Shown: positions 48,277 through 59,500 of the stretch, in pieces
How the letters are laid out: every line of letters starts with the position of its first letter
Position numbering within the stretch: the stretch's first letter is position 1
Assembly (NCBI GenBank): GCA_037447655.1
Contig: JBBHKE010002104.1
Span: forward strand, 62,001-126,000
Direction: 5' to 3'
DNA: 64,000 bases
DNA from: Zygnema cylindricum
Lineage: Eukaryota; Streptophyta; Zygnematophyceae; Zygnematales; Zygnemataceae
Made by a program: the position numbers and the translations under genes
Notes under the pieces: model-generated
Database searches by the model: none
Told to the model about the DNA's origin: nothing
The model's input: only the letters and a program-made list of their open reading frames with translations

Positions 48277-49311
48277 TGTAGAAACTAATGGTTTTTAAGT
48301 ATTTTCTAGGGCTGAAAAGAAATAAAGAAGCCGAGGCAGTCTATCTCTAACTTCTCTCTCCAACTCTCAAACTTGTTGCAGTCATTGAGAAATTGAAGAG
48401 GAAGCTAGAGCCATGGCTACCTGGGCTATCCTGAGGTTTACGGGAAATTTATATTAGTTATGGTTTATTTATGTAAAAGGTATGTGCCGGCGACAGGAAT
48501 TGATCCTTGTACCTACCAGCCGGCAGACAGGAAATAGCCGGTAGCCTTAGCCGTTAAGTCTAGGATTAGTGTTACGTAGTATATAGTTTGATAATTATTT
48601 AAATATGTATACGTACGATAATTCATTTAACTATAATTGATTACGAGATACATAGATCCGGTACGGATTACGGTACGGATTACGAATCAATACCGCGCAT
48701 TTGTTTCGTAAGTGAAACAAATACCGCACATGTATTTATTACGGCTACGATTAAATTACATTCTCATCGGACGGCCGCAATTAGCGCCGAGATCGCGGAG
48801 GAAGATTTCGGCGGTTTGTGGCCATCGCCACATCGGATGACGCGTGGCGAAATTACATTGGATCGTGGAATCTCCGGAGATTATGGCACCGAATCCGGAT
48901 ATGACATGTGTCAACATTTAGGGCATGTCGTACAATGTCCGTACTTTAAGTACACCGGCAGCTGTACTTTTTAGTACGGAACTCAATTCTGATTGGTTCC
49001 GTACATCAGTAGATAGAGTCTGTGAGAGAGATAGGACTTAGAAAAATTTAGAAGATAGGACCCTTCCCAGAGAGCTTCTATATAAAAGGTCAACTTTGAC
49101 CCTCCATAACTTACTGCTCAGGGGAGCAAATTCAAAGATTCTTTTTGCTATCGACTCAGGGGAGCCTTGCCTTCACAGGGGTGCAGGTGGTCAGGGTTTT
49201 TGTCTGCCAGGGTGGCAATTATTTTTGCTGAAACACAAAGGGGTCAGGATTATCCTAAAGGCTTATTGGAAGCTGTCTACTCTGAGGACTTATGGAGGTC
49301 TCAGAGTTGCA
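48277..49311 (+). repeat. 3' LTR of plus-strand B element
   Basis: 1,035 bp, scattered differences from the 5' LTR, same TATA box (about 49079-49087). Confidence 0.95.
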
Positions 49312-50375
49312 CCCTAGGGGGGGGTAAGAAACAGAGATGGGCATTGTCACAGATCCGGGGAAGCCTCAGTATTTGGGGTGGATTGCATGTTTCTCATGCA
49401 CACCTCCTTGGACATCTTACCTTAACCTCTCAGTTTCCATGCACGCTCGATAGCTGTCAAGCTCGTGTGCATCTTCGGCACATTTGCACCCCCAAGAGTT
49501 TCGGGGCCTCATTCCACCTTGTACTGACTCTATCGTACGGAGGAGGGGAGGACAACTAGCCGGATCAAAACTTTGTATTTTTATCATGGAGCACAACGCA
49601 CTTTAGTTCACCTTAAACGGAGGTCGAACTGCAGAGTTTATCTGCTACGAAGGTGGCGGCTCCATTACAGGGCATCCGTTCTATATAGCTCTAGCGGAGG
49701 GGTACATTTTGGAACGGCACGCAGCCTTTAAAATTTTCTCGTAGATCTTGCAGTTAGCTGTCAGTAGGATGTTAGTTTGGGTCCAACCGACTGGCAGAGC
49801 ATTTATGACATTGGGTAAAAGTTAGACGTTTCACGTCAATTCAGAACTTTGTTGCTTGCTAGTGTATCATAGGAAGTCCTGTGGCTGTTTTTCTAGCCGG
49901 AACTAGCCACCTAACTTTTTGCCTTGAGTGTAGTACAGTCTGTTTTTTCTTTTGCCTGTAAGATAACAATTTGTGGCCGCTGATAGGCTTTTGGAATTGC
50001 TTTGACTTTGGCACTTGCAGTAGGACAAACTTTGGTTGTATAAGGCACTTGGGGCCGAAGGACACAGGTTGCTTTTTCAGTACTCTCTCTTGAGAAAACC
50101 CCCAGAAGAATTAAATCAATCTTTTTGTTGGAGAACATTTGCATTGTATCGTGGACTCTATTGCCATCTTTGTTTTGGATTGTCTTTTGTGGAGACCGTA
50201 GCACGGGTGGGTAGTTAGCACTATCTTCTCTTTGGGCGGTTTTGACTTTCGCTGTTTGAAACTAAGAAGAGTCTTGTCGGATCCTTGCGGTGGAGCCGAG
50301 AGGGGTGAGGGAGACTCATACCTGTCTTCGGGGCCATTGGGAGAGATTTTCTTCTTCTGACTTTGGTCATCGTTG
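49312..50375 (+). repeat. Continuation of gypsy LTR-like sequence
   Basis: 49317-49470 (GGGGGGTAAGAAACAGAG... to CACGCTCGAT) is similar to 51777-51907, so both belong to one repeat. 49470-50375 has no recognised gene; it would be the rest of a long LTR or flanking DNA. It is interrupted at CGTTG by the solo LTR. Confidence 0.5.
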
Positions 50376-51423
50376 TGAAACTCTGAGACCTCCATAAGTC
50401 CTTAGAGTGGACAGCTTCCAAGAAGCCTCTAGGATAATCCTGACCCCTTTGTGTTTCAGCAAAAATAACTACCACCCTGGCAAACAAAAATCCCTGAATA
50501 CCTGCACCCCTGTGAAGGCAAGACTCCCCTGAGTTGATAGCAAAAAGAATCTCTGAATTTGCTCCCCTGAGCAGTAAGTTATGGAGGGTCAAAGTTGACC
50601 TTTTGTACAGAAGCTCTCTGGGAGAGAGGGTCCTATCTTCTAATTTTTTCTAAGTCCTATCTCTCTCAGAGACTCTATCTACTGATGTACGGACCAATCA
50701 GATTACAGTTCCGTATGCAAAAGTACAGTTGCCGGTGTACTTTATGTACGGACATTGTACGACATGGCCTAAATGTCCACACGTGGAATATCCGGATTCG
50801 CTCCTCTAATCCTCGGAGATGCCGCGCTCCAATGTTACATCGCCACGTGTCATACGATGTGGTGCTGCCCACAAACCGCCGAATTCTCCTTCCGCGATCT
50901 CGGCGCAATTTCTGGCCGTCCGATTAAACTCGTATTTGATCGTAGCCGTAATAAATACATGCGCGGTATTCGTTTCGCTTACGAAATCAATGGGCGGTAT
51001 TGATTTTTTATCCGTACCGCAATTCGTACTTTTACAATACCATATCTATGTATCCCGTTAACAGTTATAGTTAAATGATTTATCCTACGTGTACATGTTT
51101 AAATAAATATCGTACTATATACTATGTAACAGTACCTCTAGACTTAACGGCTAAGGCTACCGGCTATCTACCATCTGACGGCCGGCAGGTGCCAGGATTA
51201 AATCCTGCCGCCGTCACATACCTTTTAGTAATTAATCCCTAGACTAATATAAATTTCCCGTAAACCTGAGGATAGCCTAGGTAGCCATGGCTCTAGCTTC
51301 CTCTCCAATTTCTTAGTGACTGCGACAAGTTTGAGAGTTGGAGAGAGAAGTTAGAGGTAGACTGCCTCAGCTTCTTTGTTTCTATTCAGACCTAGAAAAT
51401 ACTTAAAACCATTAATTTCTACA
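50376..51423 (-). repeat. Solo LTR, family B
   Basis: 1,048 bp flanked by a perfect 5-bp duplication CGTTG (50371-50375 and 51424-51428) with no internal region: product of LTR-LTR recombination. tRNA-like B box GGATTAAATCC at 51195-51205, on the strand opposite to the element, followed by TTTT. Confidence 0.95.
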
Positions 51424-51697
51424 CGTTGCACTCCAGGGTATGTGAATTCGCTTCACCATTATCATTTATTTCTATCTTTAATTCCATTCTCTGAGCAACG
51501 TGATATTGTTTAATTTGAAATGCTGATATTTGTTATTTCTATATCTGCGTGGGAGTTATTTGCACCCTCTTGTGGTCATCTTTAGTTTTGTCCGAAGTTT
51601 TTGCGGAACGGATCGGACGACTCTCATTTCCTTCCTATTCTTTGGAGAGTAGCTGGGAGTGTGGCATCTAGTAGGCTTCCCGCGGATCAGTACAGGA
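51424..51697. other. Flank of the solo LTR, unassigned
   Basis: Continues the sequence broken at 50375. No coding region; possibly the end of the gypsy LTR or its flank. Confidence 0.35.
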
Positions 51698-51907
51698 TTT
51701 GGGGGGGGGGGTATTTGGTACTTTTTCTTTTCCCACTCCATTCCTCCTTACTATCTATGCATATCCCTGAAGGGGGGTAAGGAATAGAGATGGGCATTGT
51801 CACAGATCTGGGGAAGCCTCAGCATTTGGGGAAGATTGCAGGTTTCTCATGCACACCTCCTTGGACATCTTACCTGAACCTCCTTGTTTCCAAGCACGCT
51901 CGACAAT
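51698..51907 (+). repeat. Second copy of gypsy LTR start
   Basis: GGATTTG, a G run, TATTTGGTACTTTTTC, CCACTCCATTCCTC and GAGATGGGCATTGTCACAG match the pieces at 42818-42890 and 49317-49470 in order. It gives the unoccupied site of the B insertion. Similarity ends at about 51907. Confidence 0.7.
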
Positions 51908-51916
51908 GCGCAAGTG

Positions 51917-51996
51917 ATTTTATGCATGCACGCGCAATTTTATGCATGCACGCACGATTTCATGCATGCACGCACAATTTGATGCACACACGTCAA
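51917..51996 (+). repeat. 20-bp tandem repeat, four units
   Basis: Units 51917-51936, 51937-51956, 51957-51976 and 51977-51996, consensus near ATTTTATGCATGCACGCACA; the fourth is diverged. The TGCATGCA core is palindromic. Confidence 0.85.
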
Positions 51997-52928
51997 GCTA
52001 TTTTGTTTGCACGTGCAAAATTTTGCATCAGTTCATTTATTTATATGTTGTTGAACCGTACTAATTTCGTGTAATACTTTTCATTTCGTGCGCAAATATT
52101 GGGATTTCAAGTATTTCCTGCAGTATACTTCGTTTTGTGCGTATGCACACAATTTCGAAGTATGTACGCGGAGTATCGTTTGGCGCCGAATCGCGATTTC
52201 TGGGACTACCGTTGACGCTTGGATACCTTTTATTTATTTAATTCTTGAACCCATGTAGGTTCCCCCATACATGTAGTAAGGGAGGGCGTTTACCCTTGAA
52301 TAGTGGATTTTGTCAAGCGTATGGCAGACTATGTTGGCCGCATATTGGCCAACATCTTAAGTAGAATCATGCATGTAAAGTAGGCTAGACGTATGCTAGT
52401 TTTGCTTAGGCCTAGCGTGACTCCTACTTAGGCTTATTCTCAAACTTTAAGAATTTTAGCTTTTTGACAAGAATCTTCTCTTGGCGGCAGAGCAGTTTTC
52501 TTGCTTCATCCTTGCCACTGATTGCCCATTATTTCCTTTTCCTCTTGTTAGCAAGTGATAGATGCTAGTTAGCATACAGATGTTTTTCTCCTAAAATTTT
52601 GCCTTGTTTTTAATCCACACAGCTTCGGCCAAGTCCAGAAGGTTTCCCTCCAAATTTGTCTTTTTAGCCAATTGTGGTGTGGAGGCTTGAGGTGTGGCAT
52701 CTTCTGTCAGGTTGCGACGTTCTCCAGACAGCTAGACAGATTGCGTGAGTGTATTTGTTGTTGTGGCATTTTGGTGGTATTGGAAAAGTGTCACTTTTGA
52801 CTAAATCCAATTTTCTTGGTTTTTGGTTGGAAGTGCTTCCTATTGCTTCTTTGCCTTTCTTGAGATAACTTTGTAGCGAATACATGGAAGCCGTGGGAGC
52901 CTAGTGGCTAACCCACTGCTTAGTATCC
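51997..52928. other. Unassigned region before outer B element
   Basis: No gene recognised. 52887-52926 (GGGAGCCTAGTGGCTAACCC) resembles the A-box start of a tRNA-derived SINE but is cut by the LTR at 52929. Confidence 0.35.
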
Positions 52929-53988
52929 TGCAACTTTGAGACCTCCATAAGACCTCAAAGTAACCAGCTCACACGAAGCGTCTAAGATAACCCTGACCCC
53001 TTTGACTTTTAGCACGAATAACTGCCACACTGGCAAATAAAAACTCTGACCACCTTCACCCCTGTGAATGGAAGACTCCCTTGAGTCGATAGCAAAAAGA
53101 ATCTCTGAATTTGCTCCCCTGAGCAGTAAGTTATGGAGGGTCAAAGTTGACCTTTTGTAGGGTCCTATCTACCAATTTTTCTAAGGCATATCTCTCTCAC
53201 AAACTCTATCTATTGATAAACGAAACTAATAATATTACTCTACCGTACACAAAAGTACAACTACCGGTGTACTTTCTGTACATATACTGTACGACATAGC
53301 CTAAATGTCGATACGTGGTATATCCGGATTTGCTCCCTTAATCCTCGGAGATGCCGCGATCCAATGTCTTTCTGCCACGTGTCATGCGATATGGCGATGA
53401 TAAAAAACCGTCGAAATCCTCTTCCGCGATCTCGCCATTCATTCTGGTCGTCCGATTAAATGCAGATTTAATCGTAGCCGTAATAAATACCTGCGCGGTA
53501 TTCGTTTCACTATCGAAACAAATGCACGATATTTGTTTTGTGTTCGTACCTTAATCCGTACTTTTACATAACCGAATCTATGTATCGTGTTAATAGTTTC
53601 CGTTAAATGAATTTGTCAGCGTAGAAATGTTTATGTAGTTATCAAACCCTATAAAATCTAGCACTCGTCATAGACTAAATGGATAGAGCTACCGGCTACC
53701 AACAGCTCTGACGGCCGGTAGGTACCAAGATCAAATCCTTGTTGCAACAGTTCTACTTTTAGTAAATTATTAAATCAACTAATTTACTACTGTAAATCAA
53801 CTAATCTATTACACGTAAATCTTATGATAGCATAGGCAGCCATGGCTCTAGCTTCATCTCCGACTTTCAGTGACTGCAACAAGTGTGGGAGTTGAATAGA
53901 GAAGTTAGAGGCAGACTGCCTTGGCTTCTTTTCTGTATTTTATTTTAGACCTAGAAAATACTTATAAAAGGAACCATCAATTTCTACA
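52929..53988 (-). repeat. 3' LTR of outer, diverged B element
   Basis: 1,060 bp, TGCAACTTTGAG...TTTCTACA; it keeps the ancestral TGCAACT end. tRNA-like B box AGATCAAATCC (53728-53738), then TTTT about 19 nt on. Confidence 0.95.
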
Positions 53989-53994
53989 CTCCCC

Positions 53995-55603
53995 TTATTT
54001 TCTAGTCAATCTTCAATTTCAGACCACACTTCTCCCTGCAGAAAATTAACGTAGGGGAAGGCACAGGTTTGGTCATCATATCTGCTACCATCTGGCTATC
54101 TGGTCAGTACTCTAAACTGATTGTTTTGTTTTCTACTTTCTCTCTAACAAAGCTGAGTCTAATGTCCATGTAATTGGCTTTAAAATGAAGTTTAGGATTG
54201 GCAGAAATAGCGATTGCTGCCTGATTATCACAAAAAAATTTCTACACACCACTCTTAAGGTAACCAAGCTCACCAAGCAAAGACTTGACCCACATCAATT
54301 CTTTTACAGCAAGATGCCATATAATCAGCCTCTATGGTGGACTGAGCAATAACCTTTAGATGTTCCCTACTCCAACAACAAGCCCCTTCACCCACATATA
54401 AAACATATCCAAAAGTACATCTCCTCATCGGAGCATCACCATAACTGGCATCACTCCAAGTAGTGATGTCAGTATTCTCCCCACCCAAATGTAACCATAG
54501 ATCCCTAGTTCCTATCAATTATCTAAGGATTCTCTTAGCTGCCTCCTAATCCCTCTTAGTGGGAGCATTTAGACTTCTACTCAGCACTCCTACAACTGCA
54601 ACTAAATCCAGCCGGATACAATTCATAAAATAGATTAGACTTCCCACTACTTGCCTGTAAGGAATAGTCTGCATGAACTTCTGTTCTTCAAGAGATAATT
54701 CCTCGTCTAAGACTATGACTCCTTCCTCACTCCCCTCACTTCCTTTCTTTAACTCCATTGGAGTTGTACAACTATTAGCTTTATCCATCTCAAATTTTTC
54801 AAGCATGTTCCCTATTGCTTCCTTTTGATCAATCTTATAATCTTTCTTTTTCGATCTCTTTCTACTTGAATTCCCAAAATATATTTTGCTTTCCCCATAT
54901 CCTTCATTTCAAATCTCCCCTTAAACTAGGTTTTCAGTTTATTATTTTTTTCCATTGATTTACTTAAAACAAGTAAGTCAACAACATAAATTGCAATAAA
55001 AATAACACTTTCCTCATCTTCAGACACATAGATTGAGTGATCTAAGCTAATCGGGACATATCCCAGACCAGTAAGAAACTCATCAAGCTCCTTATTCCAT
55101 TGTCGAGTCGCTTGTTTCAAACCATAAAGAGATTAAATCAGTCGACATAACTTACTCTCCTCTCCTTCCTCAACAAATCCTTCGGGTTGTAGCATAAAGA
55201 TATCCTCTTTCAATTCTCTATGCAAAAAAGGTTGTGTTGATGTCCATCTGGTATCCTCCATTTCTTCCGCTGTTGCTAGACTGAGAAGTATACGGACGGA
55301 GGGAAATTTGACGACTGGGGCAAAGGTTTTCTCGTAGTCCATTCCCTCTTTTTGAGTAAATCCTTTTGCCACTAATCGGGCTTTGTAACGCTCAATGGTG
55401 TTATCCGGGATTAGTTTTAATTTGAAAACCCACTTACAATCGATTGGTTTTCGGTTAGGTGGACAATCCACCAGCTTCCAAGTATCGTCTGCCATAATTG
55501 AGGCCATCTCCTCATTGATGGCTGTCTTCTACCGGTTCCTTTCAGGACAAGTCATTGCCTCTCCATAAGTTTGAGGTTTATCTTGATGAAATAGTTTTGT
55601 TGC
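53995..55603 (-). pseudogene. copia RT and RNase H, broken (outer B element)
   Basis: RT from about 55507 (WKLVDCPPNRKP) to the catalytic box, here YVVD in place of YVDD (about 54985), then RNase H with SDASYGD (about 54450) and the C-terminal ADMMTKPVP (about 54075). Frame breaks at about 55133, 54920, 54810-54840, 54540 and 54315. The last codons before A are at 55599-55603. Confidence 0.85.
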
Positions 55604-56494
55604 TGAAATTCTGTGGTCTCCATTGACCCACAGAATGAGCAGCCTATGTAAAGCCTCTAGGATAATATTTGCCCCTTCTACTTTCCCGCTGAATAAGCGC
55701 CGCCCAGGCACACAAATATTCAGACCACTCTCACCCTTGTGAGGACAAGACTCCCCTGAGTCAAACGCAAAAAGAATCACTGAATTTGCTCACCCGAGCA
55801 GTAAGTTATGGCTGGTCAAAGATGACCTTTATAGTTACAAGCTCTCTTAGAGAGAGAGGTACCTAAATATTACTAAGTCTCGGTCTGCCTACTCACGACT
55901 ACCTACTATTAAACCCTAGTCCAATAGGAACACTATAAAGTACAAGAAGGTACAATGGGCGATGTACTTATTGTACAACTATTGTACGACAAGGTCTACA
56001 AGGTGACACCTGTCATATCGGAAGCCATGGTTCCTCCTCCCATCTTCTCCGGTATCAAATAATGTGGCGCCACGTGGCACCGCGTGACGCTATATCCGTA
56101 TGCCGCCAAAAAGCTCACTTCGCGTGGCGGCTATAATGCCGGCCGTCCGATCAAAACATATTTTACACGGTTCAGATTCGCGTACATGCAGAAATTGCTC
56201 CTTTTGGTTAGTCTGCTGTTAATTAGTTGTTTCGTTAATGTTTATATATTTATGAAACCCGTCACGTGTATCGTTTCGTAATGCCTTAATGGTTAAGGCG
56301 TAAGGCTAGAAATAATCTAGAGGTCATAGGTTCAAATCTAGACTTAGACATCATTTTAGCCAAAATACCCAAAACTGCAAAAACTGCCACTTTCTAAATA
56401 TGGCGGCAGCCATGGCGCGACTTTGATCCTCACTCTCTTTCTTTAAAGCGAAACTAAAATAGGGAAGTGAACTATTAATTACCTCTTTTCAACA
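55604..56494 (-). repeat. 3' LTR, family A
   Basis: TGAAATTCTGTGG...TTTTCAACA in plus-strand form. Contains tRNA-like unit 56282-56357, G-box-like GCCACGTGGC about 56069, TATA complement 55826-55834. Confidence 0.97.
56282..56357 (+). other. tRNA-like Pol III-type unit inside 3' LTR (family A)
   Basis: A box TGCCTTAATGG 56282-56292 (10 of 11) in a GCCT/AGGC D-arm, CTAGA/TCTAG anticodon-stem-like pair (about 56306-56320), B box GGTTCAAATCT 56329-56339, T4 56354-56357. Spacing 36 nt. Confidence 0.65.
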
Positions 56495-56507
56495 CTCCCC
56501 TTAATTC
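56495..56507 (-). promoter_or_regulatory. Polypurine tract of A element
   Basis: Read on the minus strand, AATTAAGGGGAG directly precedes the 3' LTR; primer for plus-strand synthesis in LTR elements. Families B and C have AAAATAAGGGGAG. Confidence 0.8.
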
Positions 56508-59500
56508 CTAGTCACTTTTCAATTTTAATCCACAGTTTTCTCTGCAATAAATCAACTTAGGGGAAGGCACTGCTTTTGTCATCATGTCTGCAATCATTTC
56601 TCTATCAGTTTTATGAACCAGTTTAATAATTTTATTTTCTACCTTCTCTCTCACAAAGCTTAGTCTAATATCCATATGCTTAGCTTTGAAGTGATGTTTC
56701 GGATTTGCTGCAATCGAGATAGCAGCTTGATTATCACAAAAAACATTTTGAGTTCCAAACTTCATGAACCCAAGTTCTTCAAGAAGAGATTTAACCCACA
56801 TTAATTCTTTGGTGGCAGCACAAGAAGCCATGTATTCAGCCTCCATAGTGGACTGAGCAACTACTTTTTGTTGCTTGCTACTCCAACAACATGCACCGGA
56901 TCCAATTTGCAACACATATCCAGTCGTACACCTCCTTAAAGGCACATCTCCATAACTGGCATCACTCCAAGTGGTGATATCAGTGTGCTCCCCTCCCAAA
57001 TGCAACCATAACTCCCTTGTCCCCACCAGATACCTCATCACCCTTTTGGCAGCCTCCCAATCTCTCTTTCTTGGTTCATTTAGATTTCTACTAAGGACAC
57101 CTACAGCTGCAGCTATATCCGGACGGGTACAGTTCATAAAATAAATTAAACTGCCTACAATCTGCCGATAAGGGATATTTTCCATAAATTTTCTTTCTAT
57201 CTCGTCCATCTCATCATTAATGATGAATATTCCTCCCTCTTCACTCCCCTCACTCACTTTCTTCAAATCCATGGGAGTAGTACATCCGTTTGCTTTCTCC
57301 ATTTGAAATTTTTCTAGCATATTACCGATTGCTTCTTTTTGAGTGAGTCTTATAATTCTATTCCCTCTATCTCTCTCCATCTGAATTCCCAAAATGTACT
57401 TTGCTTCTCCAAGATCTTTCATATCAAAACTGCTTCTAAGATCCCGTTTTAGTTTGTTAATTTTATCTAAAGACTTGCTTAAGACCAACAAATCATCAAC
57501 ATAAATAGCAATAAATATCACTCCATTCTCATCCTCAAATAAATATATAGAGTGATCTGAACTAATTCTGATATACCCCAAATCGGTCAGAAATTCGTCG
57601 AGCTTTATATTCCACTGTCGCGGGGCTTGCTTAAGCCCATAGAGTGATTTTATCAGTTTGCAAACTTTGTTTTCTTCCCCACTTTCCACGAATCCTTCCG
57701 GTTGCCTCATGTAAATTTCTTCTTCCAACTCTCCGTGCAAAAAGGCAGTTTTAATATCCATCTGGTGGATTTCCATATCCTCCGCTGCGGCTATACTTAA
57801 AAGGATTCTAACAGAAGGAAATCTGACTACAGGTGCAAAGGTTTCTTTGTAGTCTATCCCCTCTTTTTGTGTATAACCTTTTGCAACTAACCTAGCTTTG
57901 TACCTCTCAATGGTATTATCCGGGTTTAATTTAAGTTTAAACACCCACTTACATCCGATCGGTTTTCGGTCCGGTGGACAATCTACCAACTCCCATGTAT
58001 TGGCTTCCATGATAGAGGCCATTTCTTCATTTATAGCTGTGATCCACCGGCTACTTTCTGGAGTGTTTATGGCCTCTAAGTATGTTTGAGGTTCATCTGG
58101 GTGAGACATCTTTGTGAGTTGGTTATTTACTTGTCTTTCTTGAAGTCGTTTACTACTTCTTCTTCCCCCTTCAAAATCGGACGCCGGTATGGAAGGCATC
58201 CTTGGGTTTCGTTTTGGGAGATTTTCAGCTTCCCTATCTTCCAATTCCGGTGTCTCATCAAATTCCTCATCGGTTTCCACTTCGTATTGTGGCGTTGCCT
58301 CGGATGTTGTCCTTTCCTCCTTCTCCTTTGTTAAATCTGCAGATTTTTCTTTTTCTCCCTCTTCCTTCTCTTCATTTTCAAAGTCAAAGTCAGAAAACTG
58401 ATCCGTTTCAAATCTGATTTTGACTTCCTTATTATATTTGAATGGATCAATGGACTTCTCTTCATTCATCACCACTATGTGTTTTACCAAAATTATATCT
58501 CTCTTTTTCAAGTCATACACTCGGTATCCTTTTGTGCACTCATCATATCCTACAAGATATCCTGGTTTCCCTCTTCCCTCTAACTTCCATTTAGTCTTAT
58601 CGGAATCCAAACTGTAGACTTGACTTCCGAACACTCTCAAACTAGACAAATCAGGCTTTCTTCCTGTCCACCTCTCATACGGAGTTTCCTCCTTATTTGC
58701 TGAAGTTAGGACTCTATTTTTGATGAAATTAGCATAGTTCATAGACTCAGCCCAAAACTGCAGCCCTATCCTCTTATCACTTAACATACTTCTAGACATA
58801 TCTCCTAAAGTTCTATTAACTCTTTCTGCTACTCCGTTTTGTTCCGGATTATAGGGAACAGTTTTCTCATGATGAATTCCTTCTTCTTTAAGATATTCTT
58901 CAAAATCCCTTGAGGTGTATTCTTTCCCATTATCACTTCTTATCTCTTTTATTGAGGTTTCATGTAGCTTTTCACTCCATACTTTATACTCTTTGAAACA
59001 TCTTAATACCTCTGACTTATGTCTGAGAAAGTATACCTTCGTGTATCTAGACCAATCATCTGTGATAGTTAACATCCATCTCTTCCCCCCATGTGAAGCA
59101 TACCTAGCAGGTCCCCAAACATCAGTGTGAACTAGATCTAATACTTTCTCTCTCCTAAATGTGGTTGCCTTTGGAAATGGAAGTCTATGAATCTTCCCTT
59201 GGGCACATCCACTACAATCATCAAAGGTCTCATCATCTTCAAAAGTAATACCCTCCACTATTCCCTTTTTCTTCATTTTCTTTAATCTATCTAGATGCAC
59301 ATGCCCCAACCTTTTATGCCAAAGCATCATCTCACTTGCACACGAGTAGAGAACACTTTTTTCATTGCAAAGAACAATTCTGAACATTCCTTGACTGCCC
59401 TTCTCAGCTATGAAATAAACCTCATTATCAAAGCTTGCTGTGAAGATTCCTTTCCTAGTTCCTGTTTCAAACTCCTTTTCATCTAGGACAGCTGTTGAGA

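Larger units (their letters stand above)
42891..49311 (+). mobile_element. Copia element, family B, plus orientation
   Basis: LTRs 42891-43925 and 48277-49311, both 1,035 bp. PBS 43926-43938, polypurine tract 48264-48276. Target duplication CCCTG (42886-42890) and CCCTA (49312-49316), one mismatch; the paralogous empty site at about 51766 reads CCCTGAAGGGG. Confidence 0.95.

Noticed and set aside
51790-52074. 94-codon open frame over the tandem repeat
   Set aside because: It is open because the 20-bp repeat lacks stops in that frame; HAR/MHA-type repeats are a by-product.
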